Assembly: GCF_000420765.1 (NCBI RefSeq)
Contig: NZ_ATVO01000005.1
Location: 248,001 to 312,000 of the forward strand
Source: Sandarakinorhabdus limnophila DSM 17366
Lineage (GTDB): Bacteria; Pseudomonadota; Alphaproteobacteria; Sphingomonadales; Sphingomonadaceae
DNA length: 64,000 nucleotides
Direction: 5' to 3'
Every line of letters begins with the position of its first letter. Within the stretch, counting starts at the first letter, position 1. This document shows positions 50,679 through 57,368 of the stretch, one piece after another. The position numbers were made by a program, and so were the translations under genes. The notes beneath the pieces are model-generated. The model ran no database searches. It had not been told where the DNA came from and saw nothing but the letters and a program-made list of their open reading frames with translations.

Positions 50679-51458
50679 TCAGGCGGCCGCGCTGCGCTGA
50701 TAGCGGGCGCGGACTCGATCCCCGGTGCGCAGCGCATCGGCCGCCAGCGCCAGCATCCTCTGATAGGATTCGGGCGAAATGCCCAGAAAACTGCGGCGGC
50801 CATCGCGCTGGCACGGCCGCCGCACGATCAGGCCTTCCTTGGTCATGCCATTGATCCAGCGCAGCGCCGTGGTGCTCGGCACATCGGCGGCGATGCACAG
50901 GCTGGTGACCGAGGTTTCGCGGCGCCAATAATGCGCCACCGCCAGATCGAGCAAGATGTCCCACGCCGGTTTACCCAGCGACAGGCCGGGCAGATGCCGG
51001 ACGCGCAAGCGACGGATGCGGAACTGGCCTTCCAGAAAGGCGATGCAATCGGCTTCGGCGACATCAGCGCTGCTGGCTGGCGGCTGGCCCACCAGTTTGT
51101 CGGCCAGCGCCGCCAGGCCCTGGGCCATATCGGCGACCTGGCGGGCAATGGCGGCGGACGGTTCACCGCTGCCGGCCAGCGCCTGCAGGGCTGCCAGATC
51201 CAGATTGGGGAAATCGGCATGCGGCCGTTCCATGCCCGACGATGCAGAGCCGGGCGAATCCCGGTCAACCACACGCCCGTTCGGCAATGCCGGTTCGGGC
51301 GATTTCTGTTCAGCCCCGTCCGGCACGGCTTGGGCCTTTTCCAGCTCCGTCGCGGCACCTCGTGAAGATAAGGTTCCGGCGGTCGGGCGACCGGCACCAA
51401 ACAAGCCGGAATCGCCGAAGTCGCGCGAAAAACCCGTGTCGTATCCGACGTCTATCAT
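50679..51458 (-). CDS. Winged-helix (MarR-like) DNA-binding protein with unknown N-terminal region
   Basis: About 259 residues. The C-terminal half carries a winged helix: PAWDILLDLAVAHYWR, then SVTSLCIAADVPSTTALRWI as the recognition region and EGLIVRRPCQRDGRRSFLGI as the wing, close to MarR-type regulators. The N-terminal third is low complexity, Gly/Ser/Pro-rich and probably disordered. The central ALQALAGSGEPSAAIARQVA region looks helical. It was annotated from the ATG at 51458 (an upstream TTG at 51488 is possible). It follows the unknown gene at 51490-51942 on the same strand. Target genes are unknown; addB is 165 bp downstream. Confidence 0.75.
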   Translation of the reverse strand: MIDVGYDTGFSRDFGDSGLFGAGRPTAGTLSSRGAATELEKAQAVPDGAEQKSPEPALPNGRVVDRDSPGSASSGMERPHADFPNLDLAALQALAGSGEPSAAIARQVADMAQGLAALADKLVGQPPASSADVAEADCIAFLEGQFRIRRLRVRHLPGLSLGKPAWDILLDLAVAHYWRRETSVTSLCIAADVPSTTALRWINGMTKEGLIVRRPCQRDGRRSFLGISPESYQRMLALAADALRTGDRVRARYQRSAAA

Positions 51459-51489
51459 CGAAACTACGCCCCCATAGCCTGCGAACAAA

Positions 51490-51942
51490 CTATGGTTCGC
51501 AGACCAAGGTCTCTAACATTTGCTCCACTCTGGTGACGCACAGGGGCTGGTCCATTATGGACAAACCGGCTTGGGAAATGAGTTCATTAAGGTTTAATTC
51601 TGGCGACCACGCCGCAATTGGCCCGCGTTCGCCGGGACTGGCGGGCAACATGGCCAGGCACAGGCGCGCCGGCGGACACACGGCCAGACCGGATGGGAAG
51701 CTCTCCACCTGCCAGCCAAGGATTTCGGCCAGCATCGTCACCGGTTCGGCCAGCCCCGGCGGCAATCCGAACAGCACCAGCCGGCGCGGTGGCTGCGGGT
51801 CTCGGTGTCGGGCTGGGTGCTGGTCCGGCACCGCCCACTCCCCCACAGACGGCACGGCGCCAAAGCCGTCCGGCTGAGCCCAGCCCGGCCATTCGGCGCT
51901 TCCCACCTGATCGAAACTGAAGATCCGCTGCGCAACAGTCAC
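51490..51942 (-). CDS. Unknown protein B, resembles a degenerate receiver domain
   Basis: 150 residues, no confident family. The middle starts as RRLVLFGLPPGLAEPVTMLA, EILGWQVESFPSG, a strand-helix-strand order like a CheY-type receiver. Later come LCLAMLPAS where the phospho-Asp strand would be and GLSIMDQPLCVTRVEQMLET, similar to the receiver's last helix. The conserved Asp and Lys of true receivers are missing, so phosphorylation is unlikely. Start: a GTG with GGAAGGAG 9 nt upstream. It belongs to a leftward three-gene set with the winged-helix gene and the related-looking gene at 52099-52608. The receiver assignment is inference. Confidence 0.6.
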   Translation of the reverse strand: MTVAQRIFSFDQVGSAEWPGWAQPDGFGAVPSVGEWAVPDQHPARHRDPQPPRRLVLFGLPPGLAEPVTMLAEILGWQVESFPSGLAVCPPARLCLAMLPASPGERGPIAAWSPELNLNELISQAGLSIMDQPLCVTRVEQMLETLVCEP

Positions 51943-52098
51943 TGGCCACCACTCCTTCCGCCCGGCGCTGAAGCGCCACAGCGGCGATAACGGCGGGTGA
52001 ATGATCAGCTTGCACTTGCAGCGGCAAAGTGCGCGAAAAATGGTTACCACTGCCAAACCCGGCGCCACTGGCGTTAGGGGCCAGGCAGCGCGCCACTG

Positions 52099-52608
52099 TC
52101 ATCCGGCAAAGGCCAGCAATTCCTCCAGCGGCGGTAGCGAAACTGGCAGCACCAGGCGATCCAGCCCCAAGCGCGCCAATTGATCTGCCAGGGCGATGTC
52201 ATCGGCGTCGACCCGGATCACATTGTCAGTCTGGCGCAGCACCAGCCTGGGCGAGCCCGCGGGCCGATCGGCACCGGGGTCCCGGCCCGGATCGCACTGT
52301 GCCCAACCGCCTTGCAAAAACATGCTATTGTTCGAACTACCTTTGGCCGATCCGCCTTTCACCAACACCACTTCGCCCCCGTCCGCTGTCGTCCAAGGCA
52401 CCGTATCGCGTGCACCAAAGGCATCCGGAAAGCCGCCAACCCAGCTGCGCATCCGGCCGGTTCCGTCAGGAGGCTCAACCGCCCACCCCAGGATCGCCGC
52501 CAGCAATCCGATTTTCTCAGCCTCGTCCGACTGCACCCCCATCAAGCGGATGGAACGATTTGAGCATGCGTCGGCCCTCTCCGACGACGCCGGCGATAAT
52601 ATCTCCAC
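52099..52608 (-). CDS. Unknown protein A, second degenerate receiver-like protein
   Basis: 169 residues, not recognised. It opens its core as RSIRLMGVQSDEAEKIGLLA, AILGWAVEPPDG, paralleling the start of protein B (both have an ILGWxVE turn). It ends RLGLDRLVLPVSLPPLEELL, like the last strand and helix of a receiver, with Val where the usual Lys-Pro would be. The middle is Gly/Asp/Ser-rich and unlike a receiver. Start: GTG at 52608 with GGGGAA upstream. A 156-bp gap separates it from protein B. It may be a paralogue; an alignment is needed to say so. Confidence 0.55.
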   Translation of the reverse strand: MEILSPASSERADACSNRSIRLMGVQSDEAEKIGLLAAILGWAVEPPDGTGRMRSWVGGFPDAFGARDTVPWTTADGGEVVLVKGGSAKGSSNNSMFLQGGWAQCDPGRDPGADRPAGSPRLVLRQTDNVIRVDADDIALADQLARLGLDRLVLPVSLPPLEELLAFAG

Positions 52609-52794
52609 AATTGTTCCCCAACTCAGACCCTCGCACCGATGTGGTTAACCGCTTGGTAACGGACGGCAAGATGCAACTCGGTCCATTCTGGTTCTGATCG
52701 CCGGTTAACCGTGGAGAGGCACACGCCATCTCGACAGAGTGCCGGCAATTTGCTTCCCTGTCTGTCCACACACACACCACGGGGGGAAATGCCC

Positions 52795-53178
52795 ATGTTC
52801 AGCCACATCATGGTCGGCGCCAACGACACAGCCGCATCCAAGGCCTTTTACGACGCCACCTTCGCCGCCATGGGCATCGGCCCCGGCCACGCCGACGACA
52901 AGGGCCGGGTGTTCTGGATGACGCCCACCGGCATCTTTGCCATCACCCCGCCGATCGACGGCAACCCGGCCTGCAATGGCAACGGCAGCACCATCGGCTT
53001 TGCCATGGCCGGCCCGGAAATGGCCGATGCCTGGCATGCCGCCGGCGTCGCCAATGGCGGCACCACCTGCGAAGATCCGCCCGGCGTGCGCCAGGGCGGC
53101 ATGGGCGCGCTTTACCTCGCCTATCTGCGTGATCCGGCCGGCAACAAATTGTGCGCCCTGTATCGGATGCCCGCCTGA
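52795..53178 (+). CDS. VOC-family (glyoxalase/bleomycin-resistance fold) protein
   Basis: 127 residues. It begins with FSHIMVGANDTAASKAFYDA, typical of the vicinal oxygen chelate fold, and ends GALYLAYLRDPAGNKLCALY with the Glu/Asp-bearing last strand. A His in the first strand and a C-terminal acidic residue could bind metal. No substrate is evident. Start: GGGGGG sits 8 nt before the ATG at 52795; the ATG at 52789 is too close. Its stop overlaps the next start (TGATG). Confidence 0.88.
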   Translation: MFSHIMVGANDTAASKAFYDATFAAMGIGPGHADDKGRVFWMTPTGIFAITPPIDGNPACNGNGSTIGFAMAGPEMADAWHAAGVANGGTTCEDPPGVRQGGMGALYLAYLRDPAGNKLCALYRMPA

Positions 53179-53669
53179 TGCGCGGCCTTTCCCTTCTGGG
53201 CGCGGCGCTGCTGCTGGCCGCCCCGGCCGCGGCGCAGCTGGTGAAGGACAAGCCGGTGCTGACGCTCGACGGCGCCCGCATCGTCACCGATGCCGCCCAG
53301 GCCGAGGCCGACAAGCGCGGGCTGAAAGTGACCATCGTGGTTGTCGATCCGGCCGGAATTCTGATTGCGCTGCGCCGGATGGATGATGCGTCGATCGCCG
53401 GGCCGGACATCGCCACCGGCAAGGCGCAGACGGCGGCGCGTTTTGGCAACCCCACCGCGCTGTTCGAACAGCGGCTGCAGAAGGAAGGCCAACTGCGCTA
53501 CCTCACCTTCCCGGTGGGTGTGGTCGCGTCCGAAGGCGGTGTGCCCATCAAGCGGGACGGCAAGACCGTGGGCGCGGTCGGCGTTTCAGGCGCCACCAGC
53601 CAGGAAGACGGCCTGATCGCGGCGGCCGGCATCGCGGCGCTGGAGGCCGCGCTCGCCCCGAAGAAATAA
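53178..53669 (+). CDS. Exported GlcG/HbpS-family heme-binding-like protein
   Basis: 163 residues with a signal peptide (cleavage near AAA-QLV, residue 20). The mature part shows ADKRGLKVTIVVVDPAGILI, ALRRMDDASIAGPDIATGKA and GGVPIKRDGKTVGAVGVSGA, the GlcG/HbpS-like fold known to bind haem or act as an accessory sensor in some members. Its start overlaps the VOC stop, so the two are co-translated. Role unknown. Confidence 0.87.
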   Translation: MRGLSLLGAALLLAAPAAAQLVKDKPVLTLDGARIVTDAAQAEADKRGLKVTIVVVDPAGILIALRRMDDASIAGPDIATGKAQTAARFGNPTALFEQRLQKEGQLRYLTFPVGVVASEGGVPIKRDGKTVGAVGVSGATSQEDGLIAAAGIAALEAALAPKK

Positions 53670-53771
53670 CTCGTCTTTTTGGCTGAATCCGGCCGGTTCA
53701 CCTGCGCCCTCTTGCCGCTGGTGGGCCGGCCGCGCTATTGAGGCGCGTAACACTGCACAGGAGAGACTGCC

Positions 53772-54317
53772 ATACCATCCCCCCCACGCCGCATGATGAA
53801 CACGCCCGCGCCGATGACCGGCCCGCGTTATGATGAATTCATCACTGTTCCCAAGGTCCGTGTCATCGATCAGGACGGGGAAAATCTGGGTGTTCTTTAC
53901 ACCCGTGAAGCCATTGCGATCGCACAGGAAGCCGGGCTGAATCTGGTGGAAGTCTCCCCTGGCGCCGATCCGCCGGTGTGCAAGATTCTCGATATCGGCA
54001 AGTTCAAATATGAAAGCCAGAAAAAGGCTGCCGCAGCTCGCAAGAACCAGAAGACGCAGGAGATCAAGGAGATCAAGATGCGTCCCAATATCGACGAGCA
54101 TGATTATCAGACCAAGATGAAAGCCATCAATCGCTTCCTGGAAGACGGCGACAAGGTGAAGCTCACCCTGCGCTTCCGCGGCCGTGAGCTTTCGCATGGC
54201 GAGCTTGGCCTGAAGTTGCTGGAGCGCGTACGCGACGAAACCGCAGAACTGGCCAAGGTGGAGCAGTTGCCCCGCCTGGAAGGCCGCCAGATGCTGATGG
54301 TGATCGCACCGAAGTAA
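53772..54317 (+). CDS. infC: Translation initiation factor IF-3 with a probable ATA start codon
   Basis: IF-3 binds the 30S subunit and rejects wrong start codons. 181 residues from the proposed start. PKVRVIDQDGENLGVLYTRE, LVEVSPGADPPVCKILDIGK and the linker FKYESQKKAAAARKNQK are classic, followed by the C-domain from EIKEIKMRPNIDEHDY. The best SD (AGGAGA, 53759-53764) sits 8 nt before an in-frame ATA at 53772, while the first ATG (53793) is about 29 nt from it. Non-AUG starts on infC are known to mediate autoregulation, so ATA is the preferred start. rpmI and rplT do not follow. Confidence 0.93.
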   Translation: MPSPPRRMMNTPAPMTGPRYDEFITVPKVRVIDQDGENLGVLYTREAIAIAQEAGLNLVEVSPGADPPVCKILDIGKFKYESQKKAAAARKNQKTQEIKEIKMRPNIDEHDYQTKMKAINRFLEDGDKVKLTLRFRGRELSHGELGLKLLERVRDETAELAKVEQLPRLEGRQMLMVIAPK

Positions 54318-54340
54318 TTCGGGCTTCATCCACGACAATG

Positions 54341-54369
54341 AACGCCGCCGGCTCACCCCGGCGGCGTTT
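54341..54369 (+). terminator. Rho-independent terminator after infC
   Basis: An 11-bp perfect stem (AACGCCGCCGG with CCGGCGGCGTT), a 6-nt loop and a TTT end, 24 nt after the stop. It ends the infC transcript before msrC. Confidence 0.85.
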
Positions 54370-54402
54370 GCGTTTCCGGGGCTGCGGCGCTAACGCCCGG
54401 CC

Positions 54403-54894
54403 ATGTCATTCTTTGCCCCCGCCCTCGAAGGCACAAAGCCCGAACGCTATGTGCAGCTGAACCAGGAGTTGGCCGCGTTGATCGGCGACGAGCGTGATTT
54501 CGTCGCCAACATGGCCAATATGGCGGCGCTGCTCTTCCACCAGCTGCCCGATCTCAATTGGGCCGGTTTCTACCTGATGCGCGAAGGCGAACTGGTGCTC
54601 GGCCCGTTTCAGGGCAAGCCGGCCTGCATCCGCATCCCGCTCGGCCGCGGCGTGTGCGGCACGGCAGCGGCGACCCGCGAAACCCAACTGGTGCCCGATG
54701 TGCACGCCTTCCCCGGCCATATCGCCTGCGATGCCGACAGCCGCTCCGAAATCGTCGTGCCGCTGATCCGTGATGGCATGATCATCGGCGTGCTCGATCT
54801 CGACAGCCCGAAACCCGGCCGCTTCGATGAAGACGACCGGGCCGGGCTGGAATCCGCAGCGGGGCTCTTGCTGGGGGCCAGCCTGATGCTCTGA
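54403..54894 (+). CDS. msrC: Free methionine-(R)-sulfoxide reductase (GAF type)
   Basis: 163 residues of a single GAF domain. It reduces free Met-R-sulfoxide using thioredoxin. The motifs NWAGFYLMREGELVLGPFQG and GRGVCGTAAATRETQLVPDV, the second Cys in FPGHIACDADSRSEIVVP and GVLDLDSPKPGRFDE are diagnostic of the fRMsr/YebR family. Both catalytic Cys are present. It is convergent with the M56 gene. The ATG at 54403 gives a normal family N-terminus. Confidence 0.93.
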   Translation: MSFFAPALEGTKPERYVQLNQELAALIGDERDFVANMANMAALLFHQLPDLNWAGFYLMREGELVLGPFQGKPACIRIPLGRGVCGTAAATRETQLVPDVHAFPGHIACDADSRSEIVVPLIRDGMIIGVLDLDSPKPGRFDEDDRAGLESAAGLLLGASLML

Positions 54895-54945
54895 ACCTGT
54901 GCCGCCCGGCCTGAAAGGGGCCAGAACTGGGCAGCACGGATCAGA

Positions 54946-56576
54946 TCATTTCTCGACCTTCACGATCACTTCGGTGCGTTGGTTGGCCATCGCCGCATCG
55001 ATGCCCTTCAGCGCAGCGGCGCGCTGTTCGGCAGACAGATCGCGGGATTTCTCGATGGCGGCACGGGCCGAGGCCATGGCCTCGCGCACCTTCTTCTGCA
55101 TTTCCATGCCGCAGGTGGCAAGCTGCGCCATGTCGGCATCGGCGGGCAGCTTCACACCCTCGCTTTCGCAACGGGCGCGCATGCGGGTCTTCACCTCGGC
55201 CATGCGGGATTCGACGTCCTTGCCAGCCAGCGCGGCGTGCTTGCCGGCCATTTCGGCGATTTCCTGGTGGCGGATCATCACCATCTTCTTGCCTTCGGCG
55301 GTTTCCATCACCTTGACCATCTCGCCCGGGCCGCCGCCGTGCATCATCATCACGTGCGGGCCGTCGCCGCTGGTCTCGTCCGACACCACCTTGCCATCCT
55401 TCATGATGATCTTGCGGACGATCTTCTCGCCTGGCTTGCCTTGCGCGCCGTCGATCTTGTGGGTGAACACCATCACCTTGGGGGCAGCCGGAGCACTGGG
55501 CGCAGCCGGAGCACTGGGCGCAGCCGGCGGCGACACCGGGGCGGGCGGCGACACAGCGGCCGGCGGTGACACCGGCGCGGGCGGCGAGACGGGTGCGGGC
55601 GGTGCTGGTGGGGCCGCTAGTGCGGGCTGGGCACCCGACGCGGTGGCGATCAGGCCGCCGGCAGCGAGGCCGGTGACGGCGAGCAGGCCAAACAGGCGGC
55701 CAAAGCGGCCCAGCTTGCGATCCTTCATCATGGAAAACCGTTCCTTCAACTGGCTCTTGTGGTTCATGGCACAAGCGGCGACTGGGGTGGCGACGCACGC
55801 AGATTTCAACACGGCCCGGCCATAGGTGGCGCGGGTGTCACCATCGCTGCCGGCCAGCACGCTGGCATCGCAGGCGAGTTCCTGATCGGCGCGGAAGGCG
55901 CGCCAGGCGGCATGGGCAATCGGGTTCCACCAATGCGCCGCCAGCACCACCAGCCCGGCCAGATTGGCGGCAAGATCCAACCGATCATGGTGGGCTCCTT
56001 CGTGCAGCAGCGCCATGCGGCGCTCGGCTGGCGAGTAGCGGGTGAGGAAATCGGCCGGCAGCAGGATGCGGCGCTGGATGATGCCGGCCGCCATCGGGCC
56101 GGGCACATGGGCAGAGACGATCACGTCCACGCCGCCCTGACGGGTGAGCAGGTCGCCGTCGCGCACCGCCTGGCCCACAAAGCGCACATGCCGCGCCCAT
56201 TGGATGGCGAGAAAGGCAATCGCGCCCAGCGCCCAGACCCCAAGCAGCAGCACAGGCCAATCCGGCAGCAGGCTCACGTCTGGTCCCATTTGCAGCGTGA
56301 CCGGCGGCAGCGGCTGGGTGTAAAGTTTGGCGTCGGCCGGCGGCATCAGGGCAAGCGCCATGTCGCCATCGGGTTTGGCCTGCGCCACTGGCACATAAAG
56401 CGGCTGCCAGCCCGGAATCGCCGGCAGCACCATGCGCAGCGCCGGCAGTGCCCACAGCCATAGGCCATATGGGCGCCCCACAGTCGGGCCACCGGTTTGC
56501 GCACGATCAGCACCAACAACATCAGCAGCGTGGCGCCAATAAGCGCCTCCACCAGCCAGGCAGGATCAGGCATCAT
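54946..56576 (-). pseudogene. BlaR1-like M56 metallopeptidase sensor with a frameshift
   Basis: The gene starts at ATG 56576, overlapping the blaI stop (ATGA). The first helix MMPDPAWLVEALIGATLLML and RKPVARLWGAHMAYG are in one frame. The expected continuation LWALPALRMVLPAIPGW is in another, so one base appears lost near 56457. Downstream, four-helix membrane parts and the zinc motif HEGAHHDRLD are intact. A second helix (FGLLAVTGLAAGGLI) then a PPAPVS-repeat linker and a periplasmic helical domain with a Met/Lys-rich face follow. The reading frame of 511 codons from 56481 (GTG) would lose the first helix. It may be a true inactivation or a sequencing error. Confidence 0.78.
55481..55609. 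repeat. Tandem repeats in the M56 proline-rich linker
   Basis: Two 18-bp copies of a GCAGCCGGAGCACTGGGC unit are followed by about five degenerate 18-21-bp units encoding PPAPVS/PPAAVS. This is coding repetition, liable to expand or contract. Confidence 0.75.
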
Positions 56577-56938
56577 TGCTTCAACTCCCGGATCAGGGCT
56601 TCCAGTTCGGCAATATCGGCAGGAGAAAGCTCGCCGCGTTCGGCCAAATGGGCGACCAGCGGCGCCGGGCGGCCACCGAACAGGCGATCAACCAGCCGGC
56701 GGGATTCGCCGGCGGCAATGGCGGCGCGATCAACGGCGGGTGCGTACAGATAGCGGCGGCCATCTTCCGTGGTGGTCAGCGCGCCCTTGGCGGCGAGGCG
56801 GGAAAGCAACGTCTTCACCGTCGTCAGGCCCCAGCCAGTGGGTTGCAGCCGGGCCGCCACATCCTGCGCAGTGAGCGGATGCTGTGTCCACAACACCTCC
56901 ATCACCTGCCATTCGGCTTCGCTGATACGCTCTGACAT
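56573..56938 (-). CDS. BlaI/MecI/CopY-family transcriptional repressor
   Basis: 121 residues. The winged-helix N-domain ISEAEWQVMEVLWTQHPLTA and TTVKTLLSRLAAKGALTTTE and the C-terminal dimerisation tail (ELSPADIAELEALIREL) match BlaI-family repressors cleaved after signal from their M56 partner. The M56 gene directly follows, overlapping by ATGA. Two TACA/TGTA-type dyads overlap its own promoter (56957-56968 and 56979-56994), so autoregulation is expected. Start: ATG at 56938; a GTG three codons upstream is possible. No beta-lactamase gene is nearby. Confidence 0.93.
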   Translation of the reverse strand: MSERISEAEWQVMEVLWTQHPLTAQDVAARLQPTGWGLTTVKTLLSRLAAKGALTTTEDGRRYLYAPAVDRAAIAAGESRRLVDRLFGGRPAPLVAHLAERGELSPADIAELEALIRELKQ

Positions 56939-56956
56939 GATCGGCACCCGAGTCGT

Positions 56957-56968
56957 TTACATCTGTAA
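56957..56968. promoter_or_regulatory. BlaI-type operator 1 (proximal)
   Basis: TTACATCTGTAA, a 5-2-5 dyad with the TACA/TGTA half-sites used by BlaI/MecI repressors, lying between the -10 and the blaI start. Confidence 0.68.
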
Positions 56969-56970
56969 TC

Positions 56971-56999
56971 GATGTATCGACTACGTATGTAGTCGTCAA
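56971..56999 (-). promoter_or_regulatory. Predicted blaI promoter
   Basis: Leftward TTGACG (56994-56999), exactly 17 bp, then TACATC (56971-56976). Operator 2 fills the spacer, so repressor and polymerase binding would exclude each other. Confidence 0.65.
56979..56994. promoter_or_regulatory. BlaI-type operator 2 (in the promoter spacer)
   Basis: GACTACGTATGTAGTC, a 16-bp near-perfect palindrome close to the TACTACATATGTAGTA consensus for BlaI/MecI-type repressors. Confidence 0.75.
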
Positions 57000-57111
57000 G
57001 CGCTGTTGCGCGGGGGTGGGACACTCCTGCGCCTCGCCGGCTTGCTGGTCGATGAATGGCCTGATTGCTTGACGAACCGGGCATGACGGTGGCAAGCGGA
57101 CGCCGGCTTCT

Positions 57112-57185
57112 GCGGGTATGATGTAATGGTAGCCTGCCAGCTTCCCAAGCTGAACGCGCGGGTTCGATTCCCGCTACCCGCTCCA
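57112..57185 (+). tRNA. tRNA-Gly (anticodon CCC)
   Basis: A 74-nt cloverleaf with encoded CCA: acceptor arms GCGGGTA and TACCCGC, discriminator T, D-arm with AATGGTAG, anticodon loop TTCCCAA within CAGC/GCTG, and T-arm GCGGGTTCGATTCCCGC. The anticodon CCC reads GGG codons. A terminator follows 62 nt downstream. Confidence 0.95.
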
Positions 57186-57247
57186 TCGCTGCCGGGCGCG
57201 TGAATAGCGCAGCCACTCACCGACTCCGACAAGATCGGCCGGCGACC

Positions 57248-57276
57248 AAAAAAGGCGGCCCTCAGGCCGCCTTTTT
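57248..57276. terminator. Strong terminator after tRNA-Gly
   Basis: A perfect stem (AAAAAGGCGGCC with GGCCGCCTTTTT) around the 4-nt loop CTCA, ending in five T. The A-run on the other side means it can also stop leftward transcription from the mutase gene. Confidence 0.92.
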
Positions 57277-57292
57277 CGTGTGTCGTCCGACG

Positions 57293-57360
57293 GCGTGGCT
57301 CCGCCACGCTCTTCCTTCTTGCTTCCTGCCTTCAAGGCAGACTCGGCGGCTCCGCCGCCG
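57293..57360. repeat. Three back-to-back small hairpins
   Basis: GCGTGGC-TCC-GCCACGC (57293-57309), CTGCCTT-C-AAGGCAG (57326-57340) and CGGCGGC-TCC-GCCGCCG (57344-57360). The first and third share a TCC loop and 7-bp perfect stems. They lie between the tRNA terminator and the mutase 3' end. Function unknown. Confidence 0.7.
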
Positions 57361-57368
57361 GCTGCCCC

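Noticed and set aside
53793-54317. infC starting at the first ATG
   Set aside because: No SD at a usable distance; the SD fits the upstream in-frame ATA. It is kept as an alternative only.
55481-55609. Tandem repeats as a possible CRISPR array
   Set aside because: Units are contiguous without spacers, degenerate, and lie in frame inside the M56 linker.
56440-56481. Programmed frameshifting in the M56 gene
   Set aside because: No slippery heptamer or following stem is evident; a one-base deletion or sequencing error is simpler.
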